The position numbers were made by a program, and so were the translations under genes. A stretch of 64,000 nt of DNA, from NCBI RefSeq assembly GCF_022436675.1, contig NZ_JAKUJZ010000011.1, positions 1-64,000 on the forward strand, given 5' to 3'. The notes beneath the pieces are model-generated. The model searched no databases. It was not told where the DNA came from and was given only the letters and a program-made list of their open reading frames with translations. Position 1 is the first letter of the stretch. Each line of letters opens with the position of its first letter. Shown here piece by piece: positions 7,861-16,997 of this stretch. Source of the stretch: Rheinheimera hassiensis (GTDB lineage: Bacteria > Pseudomonadota > Gammaproteobacteria > Enterobacterales > Alteromonadaceae).

Positions 7861-9006
7861 ATGACACTCAAAAGCAAACTGCCAGCCGTTGGTACTACTA
7901 TTTTCAGCCAGATGTCGCAACTGGCTGCACAGCATCAAGCCATTAATTTATCTCAGGGTTTTCCCGATTTTGCACCTGATAGCTTATTGCTGCAGCATCT
8001 GACCGATTACAGCCAGCAGGGGCTTAACCAGTATGCGCCCATGCCGGGTATTGCGCCGTTGCGTGAGCAAATCGCGGCTTTGGTGCAACGTTGTTATGGC
8101 CGGGCAGTGTGTGCCGAGCAGCAGGTAACGGTAACCAGCGGTGCGACCGAAGCGCTGTTTGTTGCTATTAGTGCCGTAGTCGCGCCGGGCGATGAAGTGA
8201 TTGTTTTTGATCCGGCCTACGACAGCTATGTACCGGCGATTCAGTTAAACGGCGGCACAGCCGTGCATCTTGCGCTTAATGCACCTGATTACCGGATTAA
8301 CTGGCAACAGGTCGCCGAGGCAATAACGCCGCGGACTAAACTGATTATAGTAAATAGTCCGCATAACCCGACTGGTATGGTATTTCATAAGGAAGACTGG
8401 CTGGCTCTGCAGCAACTGGTTTTAGCGCATAATTTGTACTGCATCAGCGACGAAGTGTACGAACATATGGTGTTTGACGGCGCGGTGCAGCTAAGCGCCA
8501 ATAACTTTGCTGAACTGGCCGCGCGCAGCTTTATCGTTTCATCTTTTGGTAAAACCTTTCATGTTACCGGCTGGAAACTGGGTTACTGCGTGGCGCCCTG
8601 CTCGTTAACGGCAGAATTTCGTAAAATACATCAGTATGTCACCTTTTCCAGTTTTACTCCGGCACAATATGCTATTGCTGAGATGTTACAGCAGCAACCG
8701 CAGCAGGTTAGTGGCCTGGCTGGGTTTTATCAGCAGAAGCGTGATCAGTTTGTCAGTCTGTTACAGGGCAGCCGGCTGGAGCTATTGCCTTGTCAGGGTA
8801 CCTATTTTCAACTGGCAGATTATAGCGCCATTAGTGAGTTGGACGATGTGGCGTTTTGTCGCTGGCTGACAACCGAGCACAAAGTGGCGGCTATCCCGTT
8901 ATCGGTATTTTATAACCAGCCACCGCAGCGCCGAATCATCCGTTTTTGCTTCGCTAAACAAAGCAGCACGCTAAAAGCTGCTGCGGAGGTGTTATGCCGG
9001 ATATAA
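7861..9006 (+). CDS. mtnE: Methionine (glutamine-type) aminotransferase, class I PLP-dependent
   Basis: Fold-type I aminotransferase of 381 residues. Landmarks: NSPHNPTGMVF (Asn that contacts PLP), SDEVYEHMVF (Asp/Tyr near the PLP ring) and SSFGKTFHVTGWKLGY (Schiff-base lysine and phosphate-binding residues), with a C-terminal IIRFCFAK arginine that binds the substrate carboxylate. It matches the YbdL/kynurenine-aminotransferase-like group that aminates 4-methylthio-2-oxobutanoate, usually with glutamine as donor. Its position opposite mtnBCD over a shared MetJ-type operator and its 13-base overlap with an omega-amidase gene support the salvage role. I see no strong Shine-Dalgarno before the ATG. 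Confidence 0.88.
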   Translation: MTLKSKLPAVGTTIFSQMSQLAAQHQAINLSQGFPDFAPDSLLLQHLTDYSQQGLNQYAPMPGIAPLREQIAALVQRCYGRAVCAEQQVTVTSGATEALFVAISAVVAPGDEVIVFDPAYDSYVPAIQLNGGTAVHLALNAPDYRINWQQVAEAITPRTKLIIVNSPHNPTGMVFHKEDWLALQQLVLAHNLYCISDEVYEHMVFDGAVQLSANNFAELAARSFIVSSFGKTFHVTGWKLGYCVAPCSLTAEFRKIHQYVTFSSFTPAQYAIAEMLQQQPQQVSGLAGFYQQKRDQFVSLLQGSRLELLPCQGTYFQLADYSAISELDDVAFCRWLTTEHKVAAIPLSVFYNQPPQRRIIRFCFAKQSSTLKAAAEVLCRI

Positions 9007-9776
9007 CAATGCCGCTAAATGTTGTGCTGGTGCAAACTGCACTGCAGTGGCAAAACCCGGCCGCAAACCGGCAGCAACTGGCAGAGCAAATAAGCCGCAT
9101 TCAGGGAGCCGATATCATTGTGTTGCCGGAAATGTTTACTACGGGGTTTTCGATGCAAAGCCAGCATATTGCTGAACCCGAAGGCGACACCCTGGGTTGG
9201 CTGCAACACCAGGCACAGCAAATTGGCGCAGCAATGGTGGGCTCGGTGGCTACCCGTACAGATAAGGGATGTGTTAACCGCTGCTATTTTGTGACACCAG
9301 AAGGCCATGTAACGCCCTATGACAAAAAGCATCTGTTTCGCATGGCAGGTGAGCATCAGGCATATATAGCAGGTGATCAGCGTGTAGTGGTTAACTGGCG
9401 CGGTTGGCGTTTTTTATTGCAGGTGTGCTATGACCTGCGTTTTCCGGTGTTTAGCCGTAATTGCCTTGATTACGATGTCGCGCTTTATGTTGCTAACTGG
9501 CCAGCGGCCCGGCGCCATGCCTGGCGTACGTTGCTACTGGCACGGGCAATAGAAAACCAGGCCTTTGTGCTGGGTTGTAACCGTGTTGGTACCGACGGTA
9601 ATGGCATACAATACAGCGGTGACAGCCTGATTGTCGATTATCTGGGGCAGGCTGTCGCAGATCAGGCCGTGGCACAACCTGCAGTGCTGCGCGCTACGTT
9701 AGACTATGCACAGCTTAAACAGTACCGGCAACAATTTCCGGCTCATCTGGATGCTGATGCTTTTGTGCTGAGCTAA
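8994..9776 (+). CDS. Omega-amidase, nitrilase family (YafV-like)
   Basis: Carbon-nitrogen hydrolase of 260 residues. The catalytic Glu-Lys-Cys triad of the nitrilase fold is visible: VLPEMFTTGF (Glu), DKKHLFRMAGEH (Lys) and LLQVCYDLRFP (Cys). The sequence fits the YafV/Nit2 group, which hydrolyses alpha-ketoglutaramate and alpha-ketosuccinamate. Glutamine-dependent transamination by the preceding gene would generate alpha-ketoglutaramate, and this enzyme would remove it, pulling methionine formation forward. The start ATG lies inside the end of the aminotransferase gene (13-base overlap), a strong sign of translational coupling. A second in-frame ATG sits five codons further on. Confidence 0.9.
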   Translation: MPDITMPLNVVLVQTALQWQNPAANRQQLAEQISRIQGADIIVLPEMFTTGFSMQSQHIAEPEGDTLGWLQHQAQQIGAAMVGSVATRTDKGCVNRCYFVTPEGHVTPYDKKHLFRMAGEHQAYIAGDQRVVVNWRGWRFLLQVCYDLRFPVFSRNCLDYDVALYVANWPAARRHAWRTLLLARAIENQAFVLGCNRVGTDGNGIQYSGDSLIVDYLGQAVADQAVAQPAVLRATLDYAQLKQYRQQFPAHLDADAFVLS

Positions 9777-9800
9777 GCTTCTACAGTCCTGCAGTATTTT

Positions 9801-9832
9801 CATTTACCGGTATTACCATTTACCAGTATTAC
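9801..9832 (+). repeat. 16-bp tandem repeat upstream of the MFS gene
   Basis: CATTTACCGGTATTAC (9801-9816) is followed directly by CATTTACCAGTATTAC (9817-9832), differing at one base. The second copy ends just before the AAGGAG ribosome site of the next gene. Confidence 0.8.
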
Positions 9833-9843
9833 AAGGAGCGGCT

Positions 9844-11007
9844 ATGTCGCGCTTACACCCCACCGCGGTGATCTTCAGCGGTTTTTTCTTATTGGGTAAC
9901 CTTATTATTCTCTGGGGTATGTTACTGCCAGACATGGCAAAAGCGTTAAATATGGCGCCTGCGATCAGCGGTGTGTTTTTCAGCTTAATGTCGGTAGGCA
10001 CTATTGTCGGTGCCATCATCGGCGGCAAATATGTACAGCGTTTCCATTTTCTGCGTTTATTTGCATTTTTAGCTATTACTGAATCGATTTTGTTAAGCCT
10101 GTTGTCAGCCGTCAGCAACTGGCAGCTACTGCTGCCGCTGATTGTGCTGGTGGGATTAACCTACTCAGTGATGTTCACCATCGGCCATACTCTTATTGCC
10201 CGGCTGTTTGCCAATAAACGTGCAGCTATGATGGGCCTGATGGACTTTATGTTTAGCCTGGGCACCTTAACAGCACCGCTGTGGGTGGTGATGCTGTACT
10301 GGGTGCTGGATGACTGGCGTTGGCCAATCCGTATTATTGCGCTATGCCTGCTATTTGTCGGCTTATACAGCTGGCAGGTTGCCAGAATGCAGCCTGTACT
10401 GGCCGGGCGCAGCCACAGTGGTGGTAAAAGCCTGTCTTATATTACCGTGCTGCGCCAGCCTATTTTTTTATTGCTGTTACTGGTGATGGTAGGGTACGGC
10501 GCAGCAGAATGGGGCCAGGGCAACTGGTTTGTCAGCTACGCGGTAGATGGTTTGGGCTATCAGGCTGAAGATGCCCGCTTGCTGCTAGCCTGGTTTACCG
10601 GTGGTATGGTGCTTAGCCGGCTTGGTTTTGCATTGCTATTGCGTTGGCTAAGCAGTGCTCAACTTATGTTGCTGCTGGGCGCTTTTACGGTGGCAGGCGC
10701 CTTTGTAGTGAAGTTAAGTAATGGTAGCGAATTGCTGGCGCTGGGTAACTTGCTGTTGGGGCTTGGTGTGGGTGGTTTGTTTCCGCTAATGTTATCTACT
10801 GCTATGGATCTGGACAGCGACAATGGCCCGGTATTGTCTGGCATCGCCAGTATTGGCAGCTCAATTGGCTTCCAGTTTGCCGGTTTGTTAACCGGAGTAT
10901 GGGCGCAACAGGCCGGTATTGCACAGGCATTTTGGCTGATACCACTGGCCAGTATCTGGCTATTTGGCTGTTTGTGGCTGTTTCAGCGCCGCTTAGGCAG
11001 GGCTTGA
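9844..11007 (+). CDS. MFS transporter (TsgA-like), substrate unknown
   Basis: A 387-residue inner-membrane protein with about twelve hydrophobic segments arranged in two halves, a basic loop after the fourth helix (RLFANKRAAM) and the family's glycine-rich helices (SVGTIVGAIIGGKYVQR). The pattern around residues 110-150 recalls TsgA-type major facilitator proteins. The substrate cannot be deduced. A cytidine deaminase and thymidine phosphorylase gene follow 55 bases later, so nucleoside uptake or efflux is a reasonable guess from context only. The ATG has a good AAGGAG eight bases upstream, just after a 16-bp tandem repeat. Confidence 0.8.
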   Translation: MSRLHPTAVIFSGFFLLGNLIILWGMLLPDMAKALNMAPAISGVFFSLMSVGTIVGAIIGGKYVQRFHFLRLFAFLAITESILLSLLSAVSNWQLLLPLIVLVGLTYSVMFTIGHTLIARLFANKRAAMMGLMDFMFSLGTLTAPLWVVMLYWVLDDWRWPIRIIALCLLFVGLYSWQVARMQPVLAGRSHSGGKSLSYITVLRQPIFLLLLLVMVGYGAAEWGQGNWFVSYAVDGLGYQAEDARLLLAWFTGGMVLSRLGFALLLRWLSSAQLMLLLGAFTVAGAFVVKLSNGSELLALGNLLLGLGVGGLFPLMLSTAMDLDSDNGPVLSGIASIGSSIGFQFAGLLTGVWAQQAGIAQAFWLIPLASIWLFGCLWLFQRRLGRA

Positions 11008-11062
11008 CCACAGAGGTATTCGCAGTAACACTATACAGCCATAACTAACATGAGTTTAACCA

Positions 11063-11488
11063 GTGAGCGAAATTAACTGGGCTGCCCTGCAACAGGCAGC
11101 ACAACAAGCTGCCGCGCAGGCTTATGCGCCTTACAGCAAATTCCCCGTTGGCGTGGCGATATTGGCCGAGAGCGGTAAAATTTATACCGGCTGCAACGTT
11201 GAAAATGCCTCATATGGTGGCACTGTGTGTGCGGAGCGTAACGCCATAGGCGCAGCGGTGGTGGCCGGTGAGCGCAAATTTACCGCGCTGATGGTGTACA
11301 CGCCGCAAGACATGCTAACGCCACCGTGCGGTATCTGCCGTCAGGTCATTGCGGAATTCTTTAGCCCTAATGCCCCTATCGCCAGTTGTAACCATTTGCA
11401 CCAGCAGCAAAACTGGAGCTTAGGCGAATTACTGCCAGCGGCTTTTACACCCACCTATCTGGCCAACAGCACTAAAGTTGGAGCTTAA
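11063..11488 (+). CDS. cdd: Cytidine deaminase
   Basis: Small homotetrameric-type cytidine/deoxycytidine deaminase (141 residues) producing uridine and deoxyuridine. The zinc site is intact: TVCAERNAIGAAV (Cys plus catalytic Glu) and PPCGICRQ (two Cys). NVENASYGGT is the substrate-binding loop. I chose the GTG at 11063 because it starts the conserved helix and no in-frame ATG lies upstream before a stop; its ribosome site is poor. It forms an operon with deoA, which starts three bases after its stop. Confidence 0.95.
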   Translation: MSEINWAALQQAAQQAAAQAYAPYSKFPVGVAILAESGKIYTGCNVENASYGGTVCAERNAIGAAVVAGERKFTALMVYTPQDMLTPPCGICRQVIAEFFSPNAPIASCNHLHQQQNWSLGELLPAAFTPTYLANSTKVGA

Positions 11489-11491
11489 TAC

Positions 11492-12802
11492 ATGATCCCG
11501 CAAGAAATTATTAAAACAAAACGTAACGGTGGTAATTTAAGCCAGGCCGAGATTAAGCAATTTGTCCGTGGTTTAACCGACGACAGTTTCAGCGAAGGCC
11601 AGGTGGCTGCACTGGCGATGGCTATTTATTTAAATGGTATGCAAACCGATGAAATTGTTGCGCTAACGCTGGCAATGCGCGACAGCGGTACAGTGTTTAA
11701 CTGGCAAGGCAAGTTAAACGGCCCGGTGGTGGATAAACACAGCACCGGCGGTGTTGGTGACAAAGTGACCTTAATGCTGGCGCCTATGGTGGCAGCTTGT
11801 GGTGCCTTTATGCCCAGTATTGCCGGCCGCGGTTTGGGCCATACCGGCGGCACAGTAGATAAGCTGGAAACGATTCCAGGCTACAGCTGCACCCAGAGCC
11901 TGGAGAAAATTCAGCAGTTATTGCCACAGTTAGGTTGCGTTATTGTAGGCCAGAGCAGTCAGTTGGCACCGGCCGACAGGCGTTTATATGCCATTCGTGA
12001 TGTTACCGCTACGGTGGAGTCTATTCCGCTTATAACCGCCTCTATTTTATCGAAAAAGTTATCTGAAGGTTTAGATGCGCTGGTAATGGACGTAAAAATT
12101 GGCAACGGTGCCATTATGCGTACCGTCGATGATGCTTCGGCATTGGCCAGCAGTATTGTTAATGTGGCTAATGGCGCCGGCGTGCCAACCCGGGCACTGC
12201 TGACAGATATGAACCAGATTTTAGGTAACACAGCCGGCAATGCGCTGGAAGTGATAGAAACACTGGATTATTTAACCGGTAAATACCGTGAGCCCCGCTT
12301 GCATCAGGTAACACTGGAGCTGGGCGCCAATATGCTGCAATTAGGCGGGCTTTATCAGGACAAGGCCAGTGCGGTAGCTGCGCTGGAACAGAGCTTAAGC
12401 TCAGGCAGAGCAGCAGAGATTTTCGCTAAAATGGTGGCTGCGTTAGGTGGGCCCGCAGATCTGATTGAAAAACCACAACAGTATCTGGCTAGTGCGCCTG
12501 TGGTACAGGATATTATTACCCCACAAAGCGGTTACCTGAATTACAACAATACTGTGGGCTTAGGTATGGCGGTAGTGCGTTTAGGTGGGGGCCGTTCGCA
12601 CCCCAGCCAGCAAATTGACCCTGCAGTGGGTTTTAGCCATATTCTGCCAACAGGTAGCAAGGTACAGCAGGGCGATGTGATTGCCAAAGTACATGCCGCC
12701 AGCGAAGGTGCTGCCGCAGTAGCCGCAAATGAGTACCTTGCAGCATTGGATCTGGCAACGACAGCAGAGTCGTATCCTCTGGTGCACCATACTATTGGTT
12801 GA
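11492..12802 (+). CDS. deoA: Thymidine phosphorylase
   Basis: Cytosolic dimer of 436 residues, about the same as E. coli DeoA, cleaving thymidine or deoxyuridine with phosphate to the base and 2-deoxyribose-1-phosphate. The family signature lies near residues 108-122 (SGRGLGHTGGTVDKLE form, here AGRGLGHTGGTVDKLE), and the phosphate-site DKHSTGGVGDK lies near 80. With cdd it lets the cell degrade cytidine-type deoxynucleosides. The stop TGA lies inside the first unit of a short tandem repeat (12797-12820). Confidence 0.96.
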   Translation: MIPQEIIKTKRNGGNLSQAEIKQFVRGLTDDSFSEGQVAALAMAIYLNGMQTDEIVALTLAMRDSGTVFNWQGKLNGPVVDKHSTGGVGDKVTLMLAPMVAACGAFMPSIAGRGLGHTGGTVDKLETIPGYSCTQSLEKIQQLLPQLGCVIVGQSSQLAPADRRLYAIRDVTATVESIPLITASILSKKLSEGLDALVMDVKIGNGAIMRTVDDASALASSIVNVANGAGVPTRALLTDMNQILGNTAGNALEVIETLDYLTGKYREPRLHQVTLELGANMLQLGGLYQDKASAVAALEQSLSSGRAAEIFAKMVAALGGPADLIEKPQQYLASAPVVQDIITPQSGYLNYNNTVGLGMAVVRLGGGRSHPSQQIDPAVGFSHILPTGSKVQQGDVIAKVHAASEGAAAVAANEYLAALDLATTAESYPLVHHTIG

Positions 12803-12820
12803 GTGGTTGAGTGGTTGAGT
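12797..12820 (+). repeat. Three tandem GGTTGAGT units over the deoA stop
   Basis: GGTTGAGT is repeated exactly three times at 12797-12804, 12805-12812 and 12813-12820. The deoA stop codon lies in the first unit. It looks like recent slippage. Confidence 0.85.
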
Positions 12821-12837
12821 GAGAGGCTGATTGACGT

Positions 12838-12884
12838 TGTGCCCCATTATTGGCTACAGTTAAAGTAATCAATTTCGGGGCACA
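12838..12884 (+). promoter_or_regulatory. Inverted repeat covering the ribosome site of the gene at 12888
   Basis: TGTGCCCC (12838-12845) and GGGGCACA (12877-12884) are perfect complements 31 bases apart. The GGGG of the right arm is the only purine-rich ribosome-site candidate before the ATG at 12888, so pairing could mask it if the transcript starts upstream of the left arm. Confidence 0.45.
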
Positions 12885-12887
12885 GCC

Positions 12888-13769
12888 ATGCTATTACGTT
12901 GTTTGCTTTTGCTGCTAGCCAGCAGTGCATACGCCAAGCCACAGCTTACCTGGCTGCAAACCGACTGGCCGCCGCACCAGATTGTTAGCGGCCCGTTTCA
13001 GGGCCAGGGCACCTTTGATTTACTACAACAACAGATTATGGCTGCGCTGCCGCAGTTTACCCATGACACCCGTTTGGTAAGCCTGGCACGGTTGGAGCAG
13101 ATTTTTCAGCAGTCAGAAACCGGTAGCTGTGTACTGGGAGCTTTATATTCAGAAGAGCGTGCACAAAGCCGGCTATTTTCGGTACCGATGGCGGTTGGGC
13201 CAGCAGTGGCAGTGGGCTATATTACCGGTAAACTGACTACTCATCCTGCCATGCAGCCAGAGGGCGCTGATATCCGCATGCTGGCGCTGGATAAAACTAT
13301 CAGAGGAGCGTTTCAACCGAACCGGCTATATCCCGATGTTATTGCGGCGCTGCTGCTGCATCCGGACAATAATCTGAGCAGCCACGCCTTTACCAGTGAG
13401 ATCAATGCGGCAGGCTTGCTGGCGGGTAACCGGGTGGATTATGTGGTGGAGTACCCTGAGCGGATGCAGTATTACAATCAGTTGCTGCCTGAAGCCGCAG
13501 CGTTGGAACACCGGGCGATAGTGGGCGCTAATGTTGCCAGTGTGTCTTATATTACCTGCAGTACAGACGAGGTGGGGCAGGCTGCAATAACTGCAGTGAA
13601 TAAGCTGCTACCCAAGTTGTGGCAACAAGCAGCGTATGTACAGGCAATGCAACGTTGGCTGGATGACAGTGCCCGGCGACGGCTGAGCACTGATCTGCAG
13701 CAACTACAACAACAGGCGTTAATGCAACTTAAGCCGGGGCCGGACGATGCGGTTGATCCGGGCCACTAA
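12888..13769 (+). CDS. Periplasmic solute-binding-like protein (TIGR02285-like)
   Basis: A 293-residue exported protein. The first 16 residues form a Sec signal peptide ([16 protein letters not shown]), followed by [14 protein letters not shown], the opening of a family related to amino-acid-type ABC substrate-binding proteins. Those are two-lobed proteins but often lack a transporter nearby, as here. Later landmarks such as [10 protein letters not shown] and [12 protein letters not shown] fit the same group. Ligand and role are unknown. The last 51 bases overlap the end of the convergent NDH-2 gene, so the C-terminal tail ([13 protein letters not shown]) is coded on both strands. Confidence 0.65.
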   Translation: MLLRCLLLLLASSAYAKPQLTWLQTDWPPHQIVSGPFQGQGTFDLLQQQIMAALPQFTHDTRLVSLARLEQIFQQSETGSCVLGALYSEERAQSRLFSVPMAVGPAVAVGYITGKLTTHPAMQPEGADIRMLALDKTIRGAFQPNRLYPDVIAALLLHPDNNLSSHAFTSEINAAGLLAGNRVDYVVEYPERMQYYNQLLPEAAALEHRAIVGANVASVSYITCSTDEVGQAAITAVNKLLPKLWQQAAYVQAMQRWLDDSARRRLSTDLQQLQQQALMQLKPGPDDAVDPGH

Positions 13770-15014
13770 ACTGATCACCAGCATTTTTATCCAGCCGTGC
13801 AGCGCAACCTGATGCATACGATACAACGAGATATACGCCAGCCGGGCAATACGGCCTTCTATCATCATGGCACCGCCGACTAAATTGCCCATTAGACTGC
13901 CGACAGTACCAAAACGGCTCAGTGAAATTAACGAGCCGTGGTCTTTATAATTAAAATCGCGCAGCGCTTTGCCGTCTAACTTAGCCAGAATATTAGTGGC
14001 GACCAGGCTGGCCATCTGATGCGCCGACTGCGCCCGTGGCGGCACCCATTTATTGTCTGCCAACGGGTAACCGGCACAATCGCCAATGGCGTAAATGTGG
14101 CTATCCAGTGTGGTTTGCAGCTTGCTGTTTACCAGTAACTGATTAATGCGGTTATTTTCCAGGCCGTCGAGCTGATGTAAAAAGTCCGGCGCTTTAATAC
14201 CGGCGGCCCACACCATCAGCTCAGCATCCAGATGTTCGTCGCCCAGTTGCAAACCATGGGCATCGGCAGCGGTAACTCTGGTGCTCGTGCGCACATGCAC
14301 ACCCAGCTTTTGCAGCTCTTTTAACGCCGCATTGGCAATTCGTTCCGGCAGCGCGGGCAAAATACGCGGCCCGGCCTCTATTACACTGATATTTAACCGG
14401 TCTTTACGTAAATCGGCAAAACCATATAAATTCAGTTCTGCTGCCGCATGATACAGTTCGGCAGCCAGCTCTACCCCGGTAGCACCGGCACCCACTATAG
14501 CGATATTTAATTTATCCTTCGGATGACCAGGCGAATTCAGTTTTAAGTAAGCATCAAGCAAGTGGCGCTGGAAGCGCTGCGCCTGAGATGGGCTGTCTAA
14601 AAAGATACAATGCTCAGCTACGCCAGGCGTATTAAAGTGGTTAGATACACTACCAATGGCCAGCACCAGATAGTCGTAGACCAGCTCGCGTGCAGCCAGC
14701 ACTTCTTCACCATCATCGGCATATACCGGCGCTAAAGTAACAGTTTTTTGCTGCCGGTTCAGGCCGTGAAAGCTACCGAGCTGAAAATCAAAACCGTGTG
14801 TAGCGGCATGAGCCCGGTAACTAAGCTGATCAATTTCAACGTCGAGGGTGCCGGTGGCGACTTCATGTAGCAGGGGTTTCCAGATATGGGTAAGGTTGCG
14901 GTCAATCAGGGTGATATGCGCTTTGCCTTTACGGCCAAGTTTATTGCCTAAGCGGGTTGCCAGCTCAAGGCCGCCAGCCCCTCCGCCAATAACCACTATG
15001 CGCGGGCGTGTCAT
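13719..15014 (-). CDS. ndh: Type II NADH:quinone oxidoreductase (NDH-2)
   Basis: Single-subunit, non-proton-pumping NADH dehydrogenase on the inner face of the membrane, 431 residues. The FAD-binding GxGxxG is [16 protein letters not shown] at the N-terminus. The NADH-binding GxGxxG is [17 protein letters not shown] near residue 170, and the second FAD motif is [10 protein letters not shown]. The C-terminal ~50 residues are hydrophobic or amphipathic and basic, as in membrane-anchored NDH-2. It feeds the quinone pool made by the ubi genes in this window. It overlaps the convergent gene at its 3' end by 51 bases, and rho lies upstream on the same strand, separated by a terminator. Confidence 0.92.
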   Translation of the reverse strand: MTRPRIVVIGGGAGGLELATRLGNKLGRKGKAHITLIDRNLTHIWKPLLHEVATGTLDVEIDQLSYRAHAATHGFDFQLGSFHGLNRQQKTVTLAPVYADDGEEVLAARELVYDYLVLAIGSVSNHFNTPGVAEHCIFLDSPSQAQRFQRHLLDAYLKLNSPGHPKDKLNIAIVGAGATGVELAAELYHAAAELNLYGFADLRKDRLNISVIEAGPRILPALPERIANAALKELQKLGVHVRTSTRVTAADAHGLQLGDEHLDAELMVWAAGIKAPDFLHQLDGLENNRINQLLVNSKLQTTLDSHIYAIGDCAGYPLADNKWVPPRAQSAHQMASLVATNILAKLDGKALRDFNYKDHGSLISLSRFGTVGSLMGNLVGGAMMIEGRIARLAYISLYRMHQVALHGWIKMLVISLVARINRIVRPRLKLH

Positions 15015-15076
15015 ATGCTACTTCCTTCTGTGAAAAATAAAGCAGTACAACGTCTTGCCGTTAAACTACAGGCAAG

Positions 15077-15102
15077 AAAAAACCGGCACGAAGGCCGGTT
15101 TT
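15077..15102 (-). terminator. Intrinsic terminator of rho
   Basis: AAAACCGGC (15079-15087) pairs with GCCGGTTTT (15094-15102) around a six-base loop, and on the minus strand the stem ends in six T residues. It lies just after the rho stop codon at 15108. Confidence 0.85.
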
Positions 15103-15107
15103 GTCAG

Positions 15108-16373
15108 TTAACTTTTTTGCCGTTTCATGGCATCGAAGAACTCGTCGTTGGTTTTGGTCATCAACAGACGGTCTATCAAAAACTCCATACACTCGGTTTC
15201 ATCCATCGGGTGCAAAATTTTGCGCAGGATCCACATTTTTTGCAGTTCTTCAGATGAAGCCAGCAGTTCTTCACGGCGGGTGCCAGAGCGGTTAAACTCA
15301 ATGGCCGGGAATACACGACGCTCAGCAATTTTACGCGACAGGTGCAGCTCCATATTACCTGTACCTTTAAATTCTTCGTAAATTACTTCATCCATCTTAG
15401 AGCCGGTATCTACCAGCGCGGTAGCGATAATAGTTAAGCTGCCGCCTTCTTCAACATTACGTGCTGCACCAAAGAAACGCTTTGGTTTATGCAGGGCGTT
15501 GGCGTCAACACCACCGGTTAATACCTTGCCGGAGCTTGGGATTACAGTGTTATAAGCGCGGGCTAAACGGGTAATAGAGTCGAGCAGAATAATAACGTCT
15601 TTTTTGTGCTCAACCAGCCGTTTGGCTTTTTCGATTACCATTTCAGCCACCTGTACGTGGCGGCTGGCAGGTTCATCGAAGGTAGAGGCAATAACTTCAC
15701 CTTTTACCAAGCGCTGCATTTCGGTTACTTCTTCCGGACGCTCGTCTATCAGCAGTACCATTAACACGCAATCCGGGTGGTTAGCGGCAATAGATTGGGC
15801 GATATTTTGCAGCAAAATGGTTTTACCGGCTTTGGGTGGTGCCACGATTAAGCCGCGCTGGCCTTTACCGATTGGGGAAGCTAAATCCAGTACCCGGGCG
15901 GTGATATCTTCACGGCTGCCGTTACCACGTTCCATGCGCAAACGTGAATTAGCATGCAGCGGGGTTAAGTTTTCAAACAAAATTTTGTTACGTGCCTGCT
16001 CCGGGCGGCCGAAGTTAACTTCGTTTACCTTTAACAGTGCAAAGTACCGCTCGCCTTCTTTGGGCGGGCGGATTAAACCGGAAATGCTGTCGCCGGTGCG
16101 CAGGTTAAAGCGGCGGATTTGGCTGGGCGAAACGTAAATATCGTCCGGGCCGGCCAGGTAAGAACTGTCGCTGGAGCGCAGAAAACCGAAACCGTCCTGC
16201 AGGATTTCCAGACAACCATCACCGAAAATTTCTTCGCCGTTCTTGGCGTGGGATTTTAAAATGGCGAAAATAATGTCCTGTTTGCGCAGGCGGGCCATAT
16301 TTTCCTGGCCCATAGACTCAGCCAATTCAACCAGCTCGCTAATTGGCTTCAGTTTCAGTTCTGTTAAATGCAT
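15108..16373 (-). CDS. rho: Transcription termination factor Rho
   Basis: Hexameric RNA-dependent ATPase/helicase that ends transcription, 421 residues like E. coli Rho (419). The N-terminal helical domain opens [19 protein letters not shown]. The cold-shock-like primary RNA site contains [17 protein letters not shown]. Walker A is [12 protein letters not shown], Walker B is [14 protein letters not shown], and the secondary-site loops [17 protein letters not shown] are complete. Upstream lies a ~195-base leader that also carries the trxA terminator; long leaders are usual for rho because of autoregulation. Confidence 0.98.
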   Translation of the reverse strand: MHLTELKLKPISELVELAESMGQENMARLRKQDIIFAILKSHAKNGEEIFGDGCLEILQDGFGFLRSSDSSYLAGPDDIYVSPSQIRRFNLRTGDSISGLIRPPKEGERYFALLKVNEVNFGRPEQARNKILFENLTPLHANSRLRMERGNGSREDITARVLDLASPIGKGQRGLIVAPPKAGKTILLQNIAQSIAANHPDCVLMVLLIDERPEEVTEMQRLVKGEVIASTFDEPASRHVQVAEMVIEKAKRLVEHKKDVIILLDSITRLARAYNTVIPSSGKVLTGGVDANALHKPKRFFGAARNVEEGGSLTIIATALVDTGSKMDEVIYEEFKGTGNMELHLSRKIAERRVFPAIEFNRSGTRREELLASSEELQKMWILRKILHPMDETECMEFLIDRLLMTKTNDEFFDAMKRQKS

Positions 16374-16531
16374 ATTGATTGGGTTTCTTGTTGATATATA
16401 AACAGGGTAATGCTTATCGGTTCGATAAAATAAGGTTTGGAAGTGGTTTTTTCGACAGACAAGCGTGGTTTAGAACGTTTAATTGGCTACACAATAGCAG
16501 TTGGCTACTGGTGCGTCCAGCGTTGAAACAG

Positions 16532-16560
16532 AAAAAGGCGTATAAAAATACGCCTTTTTT
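16532..16560 (-). terminator. Intrinsic terminator of trxA
   Basis: A perfect 12-bp stem AAAAAGGCGTAT (16532-16543) and ATACGCCTTTTT (16548-16559) with an AAAA loop. The A-run becomes a T-run on the minus strand just downstream of the trxA stop. The symmetric A/T flanks mean it could also work rightward. Confidence 0.88.
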
Positions 16561-16568
16561 CAATTTAT

Positions 16569-16895
16569 TCAGATGTTACCGTCAAGAAACTCTTTCAACT
16601 GAGTTTTAGACAGTGCACCCACCTTAGTTGCGGCAACCTGACCATTTTTAAATAACAGCAGGGTAGGGATACCACGAATACCGAATTTTGGCGGCGTGTT
16701 TGGGTTGTGGTCAATATTTACCTTGGCCACAGTTACTTTGCCGGCATATTCTTTTGCCACGTCTTCCAGGATAGGAGCGATCATTTTACATGGACCGCAC
16801 CACTCCGCCCAAAAGTCGACTAAAACCGGTGCATCAGCTTTTAGCACGTCGGTTTCAAAACTATCGTCAGAAACCTGTAAAATTTGTTCGCTCAT
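16569..16895 (-). CDS. trxA: Thioredoxin 1
   Basis: Cytosolic disulfide reductase of 108 residues, the exact usual length. The active site is [10 protein letters not shown] near residues 30-37, preceded by the conserved VLVDFWA. The cis-proline loop [14 protein letters not shown] and C-terminal [16 protein letters not shown] are intact. It serves ribonucleotide reductase, methionine sulfoxide reductases and other reductases. It is divergent from rhlB, with a ~100-base shared promoter region, and precedes rho on the same strand, the ancestral gammaproteobacterial order. Confidence 0.97.
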   Translation of the reverse strand: MSEQILQVSDDSFETDVLKADAPVLVDFWAEWCGPCKMIAPILEDVAKEYAGKVTVAKVNIDHNPNTPPKFGIRGIPTLLLFKNGQVAATKVGALSKTQLKEFLDGNI

Positions 16896-16997
16896 TTATG
16901 TCTCCGCTAGTACGATGCAGCCCGGCTGCAAAAAAGTGTTATCAATTTAAACGTGGCTGTTCCTTATTGCAAGCGTAACGGTTATGCTTAGCGCCGT

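Noticed and set aside
15604-16137. 177-codon open frame antisense to rho
   Set aside because: It lies fully inside rho, is Ser/Arg-rich with no domain and no ribosome site, and looks like a shadow of the biased codons of rho.
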